DNA from: an uncultured Acetatifactor sp.
GTDB lineage: Bacteria > Bacillota > Clostridia > Lachnospirales > Lachnospiraceae
DNA length: 64,000 nucleotides
Reading direction: 5' to 3'
Assembly: GCA_910584865.1 (NCBI GenBank)
Contig: CAJUCE010000002.1
Coordinates: forward strand, 155,082-219,081
In this document: in pieces, positions 17,271 through 25,955 of the stretch
Layout: each line of letters opens with the position of its first letter
How positions within the stretch are numbered: the stretch's first letter is position 1
Notes under the pieces: generated by a model
Told to the model about the DNA's origin: nothing
The model's database searches: none
What the model saw: only the letters and a program-made list of their open reading frames with translations
Program-made: the position numbers and the translations under genes

Positions 17271-17698
17271 TGTTAATGCCGAAAAGAGTAAAGCATCGTA
17301 AACAGTTCCGCGGCAGCATGGCAGGAAAAGCCAGCAGAGGCAATACCATCACTTACGGTGAGTACGGTCTGGTGGCAACAGAGCCTTGCTGGGTTAAGTC
17401 CAACCAGATAGAGGCGGCACGTATTGCGCTTACACGTTACACCAAGCGTAACGGCCAGGTATGGATTAAGATTTTCCCGGATAAGCCCGTTACCGCAAAG
17501 CCGGCTGAGACTCGTATGGGTTCCGGTAAAGGATCGGTGGAATATTGGGTAGCAGTTGTGAAGCCCGGCCGTGTCATGTTTGAAATTGCCGGTGTTCCTG
17601 AGGATCAGGCGAAAGAAGCGCTGCGTCTTGCAATGCATAAACTTCCCTGCAAGTGTAAAATCGTTGCGAAGGCAGATTTGGAAGGCGGTGTTGAATAA
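17270..17698 (+). CDS. rplP: 50S ribosomal protein L16
   Basis: 142 residues. Helps position A-site tRNA. Signatures: MLMPKRVKHRKQFRGSM, GEYGLVATEPCWV and KPVTAKPAETRMGSGKG. One-base overlaps at both ends with rpsC and rpmC suggest tight translational coupling of the three genes. Confidence 0.98.
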   Translation: MLMPKRVKHRKQFRGSMAGKASRGNTITYGEYGLVATEPCWVKSNQIEAARIALTRYTKRNGQVWIKIFPDKPVTAKPAETRMGSGKGSVEYWVAVVKPGRVMFEIAGVPEDQAKEALRLAMHKLPCKCKIVAKADLEGGVE

Positions 17699-17901
17699 TG
17701 AAATCTAGTAAATTTGTAGAAGAATTAAAAGGCAAATCCGTGGAGGAATTGAACAAGGATCTTGTTGCCGCGAAGAAGGAGCTTTTCAATTTGAGATTCC
17801 AGAACGCAACCAATCAGCTGGATAATACTGCAAGAATCAAGGATGTCAGGAAGAATATTGCACGGATTCAAACAGTTATTACCGAGAAGGCCAGGGCATA
17901 A
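17698..17901 (+). CDS. rpmC: 50S ribosomal protein L29
   Basis: 67 residues, two-helix protein at the tunnel exit near L23. Contains ELNKDLVAAKKELFNLRFQN, a typical L29 helix, and ends in the second helix IARIQTVITEKARA. Coupled to rplP by a one-base overlap. Confidence 0.97.
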   Translation: MKSSKFVEELKGKSVEELNKDLVAAKKELFNLRFQNATNQLDNTARIKDVRKNIARIQTVITEKARA

Positions 17902-17903
17902 AG

Positions 17904-17949
17904 AGAGTGCCTGGCGGCACTCTTAAAAGAATTGCCGGCGGCAATTCTT
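17904..17949 (+). other. Two adjacent strong hairpins between rpmC and rpsQ
   Basis: AGAGTGCC/GGCACTCT at 17904-17911 and 17916-17923 (loop TGGC), and AAGAATTGCC/GGCAATTCTT at 17927-17936 and 17940-17949 (loop GGC). Neither is followed by a T-run. They may protect or process the message. Confidence 0.65.
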
Positions 17950-18005
17950 ACGGAAATGTCTATGGCAGTTCCAATGAGCAGAGCGGCGATGAAAGGAGAT
18001 CAATC

Positions 18006-18260
18006 GTGGAAAGAAATTTGAGAAAAGTCCGTACTGGTAAAGTTACCAGTAATAAAATGGATAAGACAATTGTTGTAGCTATTGAAGAGCATGTAAAGCA
18101 TCCCCTCTACAATAAGGTTGTGAAGAGCACCTATAAGCTGAAGGCACACGATGAGAAGAACGAGTGCAATATTGGGGATACCGTTAAAGTGATGGAGACC
18201 AGGCCGCTGTCCAAGGACAAGAGATGGAGGCTTGTGGAAATCGTAGAGAAAGCAAAATAA
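18006..18260 (+). CDS. rpsQ: 30S ribosomal protein S17
   Basis: 84 residues, OB-fold, early 16S rRNA binder. The start is a GTG at 18006, seven bases after AAAGGAG; it yields the standard N-terminus MERNLRKVRTGKV. An upstream in-frame ATG at 17907 would translate the hairpin region and is rejected. Conserved DKTIVVAIEEHVKHPLYNK is present. Confidence 0.97.
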   Translation: MERNLRKVRTGKVTSNKMDKTIVVAIEEHVKHPLYNKVVKSTYKLKAHDEKNECNIGDTVKVMETRPLSKDKRWRLVEIVEKAK

Positions 18261-18283
18261 CGTAAGGGGATTGGAGGAAGATC

Positions 18284-18652
18284 ATGGTTCAGCAGGAAAC
18301 AAGACTGAAGGTTGCCGATAACACCGGTGCGAAAGAATTGCTCTGCATCCGCGTTATGGGCGGCTCTACAAGAAGATATGCACGTATCGGCGATGTAATT
18401 GTTGCTACTGTGAAAGATGCAACACCAGGCGGCGTTGTAAAGAAGGGTGATGTGGTGAAGGCGGTAGTCGTACGTACCGTGAAGGAAACCCGCCGCAAGG
18501 ACGGTTCCTACATCAGATTTGATGAAAACGCTGCAGTGATCATCAAGGAAGACAAGACACCCAGAGGAACCCGTATTTTTGGGCCGGTAGCCAGGGAGCT
18601 TCGTGAAAAACAGTTCATGAAGATCGTATCCCTTGCTCCCGAAGTATTATAA
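18284..18652 (+). CDS. rplN: 50S ribosomal protein L14
   Basis: 122 residues, exactly the usual length. At the subunit interface, bridging to 16S rRNA; also the dock for the silencing factor RsfS. Signatures: MVQQETRLKVADNTGAKELL and GTRIFGPVARELRE. First gene of the classical spc segment; no separate promoter was seen before it. Confidence 0.98.
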   Translation: MVQQETRLKVADNTGAKELLCIRVMGGSTRRYARIGDVIVATVKDATPGGVVKKGDVVKAVVVRTVKETRRKDGSYIRFDENAAVIIKEDKTPRGTRIFGPVARELREKQFMKIVSLAPEVL

Positions 18653-18663
18653 GGAGGTGCCGT

Positions 18664-18975
18664 ATGTCAGCAATGAAGATTAAGAGAGGCGATACCGTGA
18701 AGGTGATCGCCGGTAAGGACTGTAACGCAGAGGGAAAGGTAATTTCCGTTGATATCAAAAAGCACAGGGTGATTGTAGAGGGCGTGAATATGGTTACAAA
18801 GCATGCAAAGCCTTCTCAGGCCAATCCCAACGGCGGTATCATCCAGAAGGAAGCTCCTATTGATATTTCCAATGTAATGCTTGTCTTTAAGGGAAAGCCC
18901 ACCAGAGTCGGATTCAAGGTGGAGGGAGACAAGAAAGTTCGTTTCGCCAAGGCGACAGGCGAAGTCATTGATTGA
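18664..18975 (+). CDS. rplX: 50S ribosomal protein L24
   Basis: 103 residues. Initiator of 50S assembly. The N-terminal KOW motif reads KRGDTVKVIAGKDCNAEGKV, and KPSQANPNGGI is conserved. Follows rplN after 11 nt with AAGGAGG before its ATG. Confidence 0.98.
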   Translation: MSAMKIKRGDTVKVIAGKDCNAEGKVISVDIKKHRVIVEGVNMVTKHAKPSQANPNGGIIQKEAPIDISNVMLVFKGKPTRVGFKVEGDKKVRFAKATGEVID

Positions 18976-19016
18976 TCAAACTGTGAACTTTACAGTCCAG
19001 GAAGGAGTAAGAGAAA

Positions 19017-19559
19017 GTGGCAAGATTAAAAGATATGTATAACGAGACCATCGTGGATGCCATGATGAAGAAATTCGGATACAAGAATATCATGGAAGTT
19101 CCGAAGCTCGATAAGATTGTTGTCAATATGGGTATCGGTGAAGCGAAGGAAAATCCCAAGGTTCTCGATAATGCCGTGTCCGATATGGAGACGATTACCG
19201 GCCAGAAAGCGGTCCTTACCAAGGCGAAGAAATCCGTGGCGAACTTCAAGATCCGTGAAGGCATGAATATCGGATGCAAGACCACGCTTCGCGGCGAGAA
19301 GATGTACGAGTTCCTTGATCGCCTGGTAAATTTGGCATTGCCCCGTGTGCGTGACTTCAGAGGCGTCAATCCCAATGCGTTCGACGGCAGAGGAAATTAT
19401 GCGCTCGGTATTAAGGAGCAGTTCATTTTCCCGGAGATCGAATATGACAAGATTGACAAGACCAGAGGTATGGATGTTATTATCGTAACTACCGCCAGGA
19501 CAGACGAAGAGGCAAGGGAACTTTTGACTCTGTTCAATATGCCTTTTGCAAAACAATAA
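19017..19559 (+). CDS. rplE: 50S ribosomal protein L5
   Basis: 180 residues. Binds 5S rRNA in the central protuberance and contacts P-site tRNA. The start is a GTG at 19017 after GAAGGAG. Signatures: KIVVNMGIGEAKENPK and GNYALGIKEQFIFPEI. Gap of 41 nt to rplX. Confidence 0.98.
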   Translation: MARLKDMYNETIVDAMMKKFGYKNIMEVPKLDKIVVNMGIGEAKENPKVLDNAVSDMETITGQKAVLTKAKKSVANFKIREGMNIGCKTTLRGEKMYEFLDRLVNLALPRVRDFRGVNPNAFDGRGNYALGIKEQFIFPEIEYDKIDKTRGMDVIIVTTARTDEEARELLTLFNMPFAKQ

Positions 19560-19574
19560 GGAGGTAAATTTTTC

Positions 19575-19760
19575 ATGGCAAAGACATCAATGAAAATAAA
19601 GCAGCAGCGCAAGCCGAAGTTTTCCACACAGGCTTATACACGCTGCAAGATTTGTGGCCGTCCCCACGCTTACTTGAGAAAATATGGTATTTGCAGAGTT
19701 TGCTTCCGCGAATTGGCATATAAGGGGCAGATTCCCGGGGTCAAAAAGGCGAGCTGGTAA
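19575..19760 (+). CDS. rpsZ: 30S ribosomal protein S14, zinc-binding type Z
   Basis: 61 residues, the short zinc form. The two CxxC pairs are CKICGR and CRVC, so it is the zinc-ribbon type rather than the zinc-free paralogue. Needed late in 30S head assembly. Its last codons (AGC TGG TAA) form the beginning of a 46-nt tandem repeat that fills the gap to rpsH. Confidence 0.97.
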   Translation: MAKTSMKIKQQRKPKFSTQAYTRCKICGRPHAYLRKYGICRVCFRELAYKGQIPGVKKASW

Positions 19761-19852
19761 GGAAAGTGTAACCAGCCAGACAATTCGCTCGCCTGCAAGC
19801 TGGTAAGGAAAGTGTAACTAGCAGGGCAAGTTGCTCGCCTGCAAGCTGGTAA
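19753..19852 (+). repeat. 46-nt tandem repeat from the rpsZ stop into the rpsH leader
   Basis: GCTGGTAAGGAAAGTGTAAC begins at 19753 and again at 19799, and GCTGGTAAG starts a third, partial unit at 19845. Units are 46 nt and nearly identical. Each starts with the sequence of the last rpsZ codon plus its stop codon, so the repeat looks like a local duplication of the gene end. It finishes just before the rpsH ribosome site. Confidence 0.85.
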
Positions 19853-19868
19853 GAAGGAGGAAAAAAGA

Positions 19869-20270
19869 ATGACATTGACAGATCCTATTGCAGATATGCT
19901 TACAAGAATCCGTAATGCAAATACGGCCAAGCATGACACTGTGGATGTGCCCGCTTCCAAGATGAAGCTGTCCATCGCTCAGATTCTTCTGGATGAAGGA
20001 TATATTAGTAAGTACGATATTATTGATGACGGCAATTTCAAGTCCATTCATATTACGCTGAAGTACGGCGGAGATAAGAACGAGAAGATTATCTCCGGGA
20101 TCAAGAGAATTTCAAAGCCGGGTCTGCGTGTGTATGCAGGCAAGGATGAACTGCCGAAGGTACTTGGCGGCCTGGGAATTGCTATCATTTCCACGAACCA
20201 GGGTGTAATTACTGACAAGAAAGCACGGGAGCTGCAGGTTGGCGGCGAAGTCCTGGCTTTTGTATGGTAG
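19869..20270 (+). CDS. rpsH: 30S ribosomal protein S8
   Basis: 133 residues. Binds helix 21 of 16S rRNA and, in E. coli, represses the spc operon. Signatures: TDPIADMLTRIRNA at the start and GGLGIAIISTNQGVITDKKAR near the end. Strong AAGGAGG site following the tandem repeat. Confidence 0.98.
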   Translation: MTLTDPIADMLTRIRNANTAKHDTVDVPASKMKLSIAQILLDEGYISKYDIIDDGNFKSIHITLKYGGDKNEKIISGIKRISKPGLRVYAGKDELPKVLGGLGIAIISTNQGVITDKKARELQVGGEVLAFVW

Positions 20271-20303
20271 ATTTTATTTTAACTTAAAATAGGAGGTACG
20301 GGC

Positions 20304-20846
20304 ATGTCACGTATAGGTAGAATGCCAATCGCGGTTCCCGCAGGCGTAACTGTGGAAATTGCAGAAAATAACAAGGTGACCGTAAAGGGTCCCAAGGGCA
20401 CTCTGGAGAGAGTTCTGCCCTCTGAAATGGAAATCAAGATGGAGGGTGCGGTGATTCATGTAAGCAGGCCCAACGACCTGAAGAAGATGAAATCCCTTCA
20501 CGGCCTGACCAGGACCCTCATCAACAATATGGTGGTAGGCGTCACCCAGGGGTATGAGAAGAAGCTGGAGGTCAACGGCGTAGGCTACAGGGCCGCCAAG
20601 GCCGGCAAGAAGCTGACACTGAACCTCGGATACTCCCACCCTGTGGAAATGGAAGACCCTGAGGGCATCGAGTCCGTGGTAGAGGGGACCAATGTCATCA
20701 TCGTCAAGGGCATCGACAAAGAGAAGGTCGGCCAGTTCGCCGCTGAGATCAGGGACAAGAGGAGGCCTGAGCCTTACAAGGGCAAGGGCATCAAGTATGC
20801 CGATGAGGTCATCAGGCGCAAGGTTGGCAAGACCGGTAAGAAATAA
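20304..20846 (+). CDS. rplF: 50S ribosomal protein L6
   Basis: 180 residues. Near the factor-binding region, contacting the sarcin-ricin loop. Signatures: SRIGRMPIAVPAGV and the C-terminal RRPEPYKGKGIKYADE. The 3' half (from about 20540) uses GGC, AAG and CTG more than its neighbours, giving a visibly richer GC stretch. Confidence 0.98.
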   Translation: MSRIGRMPIAVPAGVTVEIAENNKVTVKGPKGTLERVLPSEMEIKMEGAVIHVSRPNDLKKMKSLHGLTRTLINNMVVGVTQGYEKKLEVNGVGYRAAKAGKKLTLNLGYSHPVEMEDPEGIESVVEGTNVIIVKGIDKEKVGQFAAEIRDKRRPEPYKGKGIKYADEVIRRKVGKTGKK

Positions 20847-20866
20847 CAGATAAGGAGAGTATGAAG

Positions 20867-21235
20867 ATGGTTAACAAGAAATCAAGAAAAGAAGTACGTG
20901 TGAAAAAACACATGAGAATTCGTAACCGCTTCAGTGGCACTGCCGAAAGGCCCCGCCTGGCAGTCTTCAGAAGCAATAATCATATGTATGCTCAAATTAT
21001 CGATGATACTGTTGGGAATACATTAGTATCCGCTTCCACCCTGGAGAAGGACATCAAGGCAGAGCTTGGGAAGACCAATGACGTCGCTGCGGCAAAATAT
21101 ATCGGTACCGTCATTGCCAAAAGGGCAGTGGAAAAAGGCATCACCACCGTCGTCTTTGACAGAGGCGGCTATATCTATCACGGTAAAGTTGCAGCATTAG
21201 CCGACGCAGCCAGAGAAGCTGGCCTGGAATTCTAG
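20867..21235 (+). CDS. rplR: 50S ribosomal protein L18
   Basis: 122 residues from ATG 20867. Binds 5S rRNA. Another ATG at 20861 lies only three bases after AAGGAG, too close, so 20867 is preferred; it gives MVNKKSRKEVRVKKHMRIRN. RNRFSGTAERPRLAVFRSNN and AAREAGLEF are family signatures. Confidence 0.97.
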   Translation: MVNKKSRKEVRVKKHMRIRNRFSGTAERPRLAVFRSNNHMYAQIIDDTVGNTLVSASTLEKDIKAELGKTNDVAAAKYIGTVIAKRAVEKGITTVVFDRGGYIYHGKVAALADAAREAGLEF

Positions 21236-21255
21236 GAAAGGAAGAGGAATACACC

Positions 21256-21765
21256 ATGAAACACACAATCATAGATGCAAGCCAGTTCGAATTGACTGAC
21301 AAGGTTGTAGCCATCAAGCGTGTAACCAAGACTGTAAAAGGCGGCCGTAATATGCGTTTTACAGCTTTGGTGGTAGTAGGCGATGGCAACGGACATGTAG
21401 GTGCGGGACTTGGCAAGGCTGTAGAAATTCCCGAGGCAATCCGCAAGGGAAAGGAAGATGCTATGAAGCACCTTGTCAAGATTGCATTGGACGAGAATAA
21501 TTCCATCACACACGATTTCATTGGTAAGTATGGCTCCGCAAATGTTCTGCTCAAGAAGGCTCCCGAAGGTACCGGTATCATCGCCGGCGGTCCTGTCCGT
21601 GTAGTATGCGAGCTGGCCGGTATCAAGAATATTCGTACCAAGTCTCTTGGCTCAAACAATAAGCAGAATGTCGTCCTTGCAACGATTACCGGCTTAAGCC
21701 AGCTGAAGTCTCCTGAGGAAGTGGCAAAGAGCCGCGGCAAAGCCGTTGAGGAAATTATGGCGTAA
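21256..21765 (+). CDS. rpsE: 30S ribosomal protein S5
   Basis: 169 residues. Controls decoding fidelity; its N-terminal dsRNA-binding fold holds KTVKGGRNMRFTALVVVGDG and its second domain GTGIIAGGPVRVVCELAGI. The start at 21256 yields a slightly shorter N-terminus than many homologues but is preceded by AAAGGAAGAGG. Confidence 0.98.
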   Translation: MKHTIIDASQFELTDKVVAIKRVTKTVKGGRNMRFTALVVVGDGNGHVGAGLGKAVEIPEAIRKGKEDAMKHLVKIALDENNSITHDFIGKYGSANVLLKKAPEGTGIIAGGPVRVVCELAGIKNIRTKSLGSNNKQNVVLATITGLSQLKSPEEVAKSRGKAVEEIMA

Positions 21766-21797
21766 ATGCATGTAAAGCATTTGAAAGGAGATCAGGA

Positions 21798-21983
21798 ATG
21801 GAAGAGAAGAAGTTGAAAATCACTTTGGTAAGGTCCACCATCGGCGCCGTGCCAAAGAATAAGGCCATCGTTGAATCTATGGGACTTCGCAAAATCGGAA
21901 GAAGCGTCATTCTGCCCGATAATGCAGCCACAAGGGGACAGATCCGTCTGGTTGGCCATTTGTTGAAAGTGGAAGAAGCGTAA
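21798..21983 (+). CDS. rpmD: 50S ribosomal protein L30
   Basis: 61 residues. Short beta-alpha protein. LKITLVRSTIGAVPKNKAIV and LGL-type helix ESMGLRKIGR followed by RGQIRLVGHLLKV are characteristic. GAAAGGAG lies eight bases before the ATG. Confidence 0.97.
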   Translation: MEEKKLKITLVRSTIGAVPKNKAIVESMGLRKIGRSVILPDNAATRGQIRLVGHLLKVEEA

Positions 21984-22003
21984 TCGAGAAGGAGGTGTGA
22001 TCA

Positions 22004-22444
22004 ATGGAATTATCCAATTTAAGACCTGCGCAGGGATCTAAGCACGGTGATAGATTCAGGAGAGGCCGCGGGCATGGTTCGGGAAACGGCAAGACTGCCG
22101 GAAAGGGACACAAGGGTCAGAAGGCTCGTTCCGGAGCTCCCAGGATTGGTTTTGAAGGCGGCCAGATGCCTTTGTACAGACGTCTCCCCAAGAGAGGCTT
22201 TAAGAACAGGAATACAAAGGAAATTGTGGCCATCAATGTGAGGGATTTGGAGCGTTTTGAGGACGGGGCATATGTGGATGTCAATACACTCATTGAGGCC
22301 GGCGTCATCAAAAATCCCAGGGACGGCGTGAAAGTGCTCGGAAATGGAGAACTTACCAAAAAACTCAATGTAAAGGTAGATGCATTCAGCGCATCTGCAA
22401 AGGAGAAGATTGAGGCGCTTGGTGGAACTGCAGAGGTGATGTAA
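22004..22444 (+). CDS. rplO: 50S ribosomal protein L15
   Basis: 146 residues. Late-assembly 50S protein with a long glycine-rich N-terminal tail: RGRGHGSGNGKTAGKGHKG. The globular part ends in KIEALGGTAEVM. Its stop overlaps the secY start by one base. Confidence 0.98.
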   Translation: MELSNLRPAQGSKHGDRFRRGRGHGSGNGKTAGKGHKGQKARSGAPRIGFEGGQMPLYRRLPKRGFKNRNTKEIVAINVRDLERFEDGAYVDVNTLIEAGVIKNPRDGVKVLGNGELTKKLNVKVDAFSASAKEKIEALGGTAEVM

Positions 22445-23757
22445 TGCTTACAACGCTGAAAAACGCATTCAAAATTAAAGATCTCAGGGACAAGATTTTA
22501 TTTACCTTCGCCATGTTAGTTGTGATCCGTATCGGATCACAGCTGCCTGTGCCGGGTGTAAACGGCGATTTTTTTAAGAGCTGGTTTGCGTCCCAGTCGA
22601 ATGGTGCATTCAGCTTTTTTGATGCAATTACAGGCGGTTCGTTCATTAATATGTCGATCCTGGCTCTGGGTATCAATCCTTATATTACTTCTTCCATCAT
22701 CATGCAGCTGCTTACGATTGCAATTCCGAAGCTGGAAGAGATGCAGCGTGACGGCGAAGACGGAAGAAAGAAAATTGCCGCGATTACAAGATATGTGACC
22801 ATAGCGCTGGCGCTGATCCAGTCTACTGCAATGGCTGTGAGCTTCGGACGTCAGGGATATCTGGTTTCGTATAATGCATTAAGTGTGATCAGTGCAATTG
22901 CAACCCTTACGGCAGGCAGTGCGTTTCTGATGTGGATCGGTGAGAGAATCACGGAGAAGGGAATCGGAAACGGTATCTCCATCGTCCTGGTAATCAATAT
23001 TATTTCCAGGCTGCCTGAGGATCTGGGCAATCTGTTCCAGCAGTTTGTATTCGGCAAGGCGCCTGCTACGGCAGTGCTTGCGGTAGTGATTATATTTGCG
23101 GTTATCATTGCCATGGTAGTGATGGTCATTATCCTTAATGACGGTGTCCGCCGTATTCCGGTACAGTATGCCAATAAAGTACAGGGCAGAAAGATGGTGG
23201 GAGGGCAGACGTCAAATATTCCCCTGAAGGTGAATACCGCAGGCGTGATTCCTGTTATCTTTGCTCAGTCCCTGCTGCAGCTTCCGGGTATTATCTCGGC
23301 TTTTGCCGGATACAACGGAACCGGCGTGTGGAGTGAGATATTAAGATATATGAATTCAAACTACTGGTGTAATCCCGATCAACTGAGATATACGGTTGGA
23401 CTGCTGGTGTATATCGTATTGATTATTTTATTTGCGTATTTCTATACATCCATCACATTCAACCCTCTGATGATCGCGGATAATATGAAGAAGCAGGGCG
23501 GCTTTATACCGGGTATCAGGCCGGGTAAGCCTACCAGTGACTATCTGAACAAAGTCTTGAATTACATTGTATTCATCGGCGCCGTGGGACTGACCATCGT
23601 GGCGGTTCTGCCTTATATATTCAGCGGTGTGTTCAAGGCAAGCGTATCCTTCGGCGGTACCAGCCTGATCATTATCGTCAGCGTGGTTCTTGAGACCATG
23701 AAGCAGGTAGAGTCGCAGATGCTTGTCCGGAATTACAAGGGCTTTCTGGAGAAATAA
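22444..23757 (+). CDS. secY: Preprotein translocase subunit SecY
   Basis: 437 residues with ten membrane segments. Forms the protein-conducting channel with SecE and SecG. The family motifs GINPYITSSIIMQLL in segment 2 and the cytoplasmic loop IPVQYANKVQGRKMVGGQTS are present, as is the GYIPGIRPG-type loop (GGFIPGIRPGKPTSDYLNK). Translationally coupled to rplO. Confidence 0.98.
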   Translation: MLTTLKNAFKIKDLRDKILFTFAMLVVIRIGSQLPVPGVNGDFFKSWFASQSNGAFSFFDAITGGSFINMSILALGINPYITSSIIMQLLTIAIPKLEEMQRDGEDGRKKIAAITRYVTIALALIQSTAMAVSFGRQGYLVSYNALSVISAIATLTAGSAFLMWIGERITEKGIGNGISIVLVINIISRLPEDLGNLFQQFVFGKAPATAVLAVVIIFAVIIAMVVMVIILNDGVRRIPVQYANKVQGRKMVGGQTSNIPLKVNTAGVIPVIFAQSLLQLPGIISAFAGYNGTGVWSEILRYMNSNYWCNPDQLRYTVGLLVYIVLIILFAYFYTSITFNPLMIADNMKKQGGFIPGIRPGKPTSDYLNKVLNYIVFIGAVGLTIVAVLPYIFSGVFKASVSFGGTSLIIIVSVVLETMKQVESQMLVRNYKGFLEK

Positions 23758-23802
23758 AAGTCCCGGAATGGCCGGAGTGCTGAAGTGAGGCATAAAGCTT
23801 GT

Positions 23803-23840
23803 AAAAGGAGCTTTCCCGTGGAATGGGGAGGCTCCTTTTG
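23803..23840 (+). terminator. Hairpin terminator between secY and adk
   Basis: AAAAGGAGC (23803-23811) pairs with GCTCCTTTT (23831-23839), with inner TTCCC/GGGGA pairs. The T-run is short and partly inside the stem, so read-through into adk is likely. Confidence 0.6.
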
Positions 23841-23862
23841 TTAAAATGTTTTCGAAAAGATA

Positions 23863-23891
23863 TTGCAAACTTGCCGGAAAATAGGTACAAT
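23863..23891 (+). promoter_or_regulatory. Promoter for adk-map-infA
   Basis: TTGCAA at 23863-23868, 17-base spacer, TACAAT at 23886-23891, 36 bases before the adk start. Located directly after the secY hairpin, so the second half of the spc region can be expressed separately. Confidence 0.75.
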
Positions 23892-23927
23892 AAAATTTGC
23901 GAGAATGAAAATAAAGAAAGGCAGAAA

Positions 23928-24569
23928 ATGAAAATTATCATGTTAGGTGCGCCTGGCGCCGGTAAAGGAACCCAGGCAAAGATGATTGCTGAACAATACA
24001 AAATTCCACATGTTTCCACGGGAGACATTTTCCGTGCAAACATTAAAAACGGCACGGAGCTTGGCAAAGAGGCAAAGCAATATATGGATCAGGGGCTTTT
24101 GGTGCCGGATGAGCTGACCGTGAAGATCCTGCTGGACAGAGTGGCACAGGATGACTGCCGCGGCGGCTATGTGCTGGACGGTTTCCCCAGGACGATTCCC
24201 CAGGCGGAAGTTTTGGACAGTGCGTTGGAGAAGCTGGGTGAGAAAATCGATTATGCGGTGGATGTGGATGTGCCGGATGAGAATATCGTGAAGAGGATGT
24301 CGGGAAGACGTGCCTGCCTGAAATGCGGAGCCACATATCATATAGAGCATATTCCGCCGAAGCAGGAGGGAGTCTGTGACAGCTGCGGAAGCGAGCTGGT
24401 GCTGCGGGATGACGACAGGCCGGAGACGGTGCAGAACCGTCTGAAGGTATATCACGATCAGACACAGCCGCTGATTGCGTATTATACCGAGAAGGGAATC
24501 CTCAGGACCGTGGACGGAACCATGGATATGCAGGATGTATTCCGGGCGATTACGGATATTTTAGGATAG
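23928..24569 (+). CDS. adk: Adenylate kinase, zinc-LID type
   Basis: 213 residues. AMP + ATP to 2 ADP. P-loop GAPGAGKGTQ at the start, DGFPRTIPQAE in the AMP domain. The LID has four cysteines (CLKCG and CDSCG), so it should bind zinc as in Bacillus and many Clostridia. The start at 23928 gives the family N-terminus MKIIMLGAPG; the longer upstream frame crosses the promoter. Confidence 0.98.
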   Translation: MKIIMLGAPGAGKGTQAKMIAEQYKIPHVSTGDIFRANIKNGTELGKEAKQYMDQGLLVPDELTVKILLDRVAQDDCRGGYVLDGFPRTIPQAEVLDSALEKLGEKIDYAVDVDVPDENIVKRMSGRRACLKCGATYHIEHIPPKQEGVCDSCGSELVLRDDDRPETVQNRLKVYHDQTQPLIAYYTEKGILRTVDGTMDMQDVFRAITDILG

Positions 24570-24584
24570 GGAAGTCAGGTTATC

Positions 24585-25340
24585 ATGGCGATTATAATTA
24601 AGACAGAGGAACAGATAAAACTGATCAGGGAATCCTGCCGGCGTCTGTCGATTGTGCATCAGGAACTGGCGGAAATGATACGCCCCGGCATATCTACCAG
24701 GGAGATCGATATCAAGGGGGATACCCTGATCCGAAAGCTGGGGGGCATTCCGAATTTTCTCCATTATAACGGATTTCCTGCGAGTATCTGTGTGTCCGTG
24801 AACGATGAGGTGGTACATGGCATTCCCAATAAACGCCGCATTCTGCAGGAGGGCGATATCGTCAGCCTGGATGCAGGGATGATTTATAAGGGGTATCATT
24901 CGGACGAGGCCAGAACCCATGGGGTGGGGAAGATTACTCCGGAGGCACAGAAACTGATCGATGTGACGAAAGAAAGCTTTTTTGCAGGTATAAAAATGGC
25001 AAAAGCCGGAAATCATCTATTTGATATCTCTAATGCCATAGCCGCGTATGTGAAGCCATATCATTATGGTATCGTGCGGGAACTGGTGGGACACGGCGTG
25101 GGAACAAAGCTCCATGAGGATCCGCAGATCCCCAATTTTGCTCAGCTGAAGAGAGGCCCCAAGCTGCGGCCGGGGATGACTTTGGCGATTGAGCCCATGA
25201 TCAATATGGGAAGGGCGGATGTGGAGTGGTTGGACGACAATTGGACCGTGGTGACGGAGGATGGATCTTTGTCGGCGCATTATGAGAATACCATTCTGAT
25301 CACAGAGGGTGAGCCTGAGATTCTGACAGTCTGTCAGTGA
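24585..25340 (+). CDS. map: Type I methionine aminopeptidase
   Basis: 251 residues. Removes the initiator Met from new proteins. The five metal ligands can be placed in VSLDAGMIYKGYHSDEART (two Asp), GHGVGTKLHEDPQIPN (His), LAIEPMI (Glu) and HYENTILIT (Glu). 15 nt after adk, same operon. Confidence 0.98.
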   Translation: MAIIIKTEEQIKLIRESCRRLSIVHQELAEMIRPGISTREIDIKGDTLIRKLGGIPNFLHYNGFPASICVSVNDEVVHGIPNKRRILQEGDIVSLDAGMIYKGYHSDEARTHGVGKITPEAQKLIDVTKESFFAGIKMAKAGNHLFDISNAIAAYVKPYHYGIVRELVGHGVGTKLHEDPQIPNFAQLKRGPKLRPGMTLAIEPMINMGRADVEWLDDNWTVVTEDGSLSAHYENTILITEGEPEILTVCQ

Positions 25341-25374
25341 GGCGTAGGGCTGCGGTCATGAAAGGATGGAACAA

Positions 25375-25674
25375 ATGGGTATGACAGGACAGCTGGCCAC
25401 ATCTAAAGCCGGACATGACAAGGATACGCTGTATGTCATTGTGGCGGAAGAGGGAGATTTCGTATTCGTATGCGATGGACGGTTAAAGCGGCCGGAGAAG
25501 CCGAAGAAGAAGCGCAGAAAGCATATACAGCCCATTAACTGTTTTGTGGATGAAGTGCTGCGAAAGAAGCTTCAGGGCAGAGAAAAGGTCTACGCGGAGG
25601 AAATCAGATATGCGCTTAAGCAGTACAATGCGCGCATATTACATAAGGAAATGGAACAAGATCATTTCAAGTAA
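25375..25674 (+). CDS. KOW-domain RNA-binding protein (L14e/L6e-like)
   Basis: 99 residues. The N-terminal half (TGQLATSKAGHDKDTLYVIV through FVCDGRLKRPEKPKKKRRKH) is a KOW-type beta barrel followed by a basic tail, like the small L14e/L27e-like proteins that many Clostridia encode between map and infA. Likely binds RNA or the ribosome; role unproven. ATG 25375 is chosen over 25366 for its spacing to AAAGGA. The next gene starts 14 nt later. Confidence 0.85.
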   Translation: MGMTGQLATSKAGHDKDTLYVIVAEEGDFVFVCDGRLKRPEKPKKKRRKHIQPINCFVDEVLRKKLQGREKVYAEEIRYALKQYNARILHKEMEQDHFK

Positions 25675-25688
25675 AAATGGAGGAAACT

Positions 25689-25907
25689 ATGTCTAAAAGT
25701 GATGTCATTGAAATTGAAGGTACTGTAGTGGAGAAATTGCCCAACACTATGTTTCAGGTGGAGTTGGAGAACGGACACAGGGTATTGGCTCACATCAGTG
25801 GGAAGCTCCGCCAGAATTTTATCCGTATTCTTCCCGGGGACAGGGTTACCTTGGAGCTTTCTCCCTATGATCTGAGCAAGGGAAGGATTATCTGGAGAGA
25901 TAAATGA
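25689..25907 (+). CDS. infA: Translation initiation factor IF-1
   Basis: 72 residues, the standard length. OB-fold protein that blocks the A site during initiation. SKSDVIEIEGTVVEKLPNTM and LSPYDLSKGRIIWRDK are signatures. The ATG at 25689 has GGAGG five bases before it; the ATG at 25677 is upstream of that site and is rejected. Confidence 0.98.
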   Translation: MSKSDVIEIEGTVVEKLPNTMFQVELENGHRVLAHISGKLRQNFIRILPGDRVTLELSPYDLSKGRIIWRDK

Positions 25908-25955
25908 GAAGGGATATAAAATAACTGAAAAACACCTGAATTTGTAAAAAAGGGC

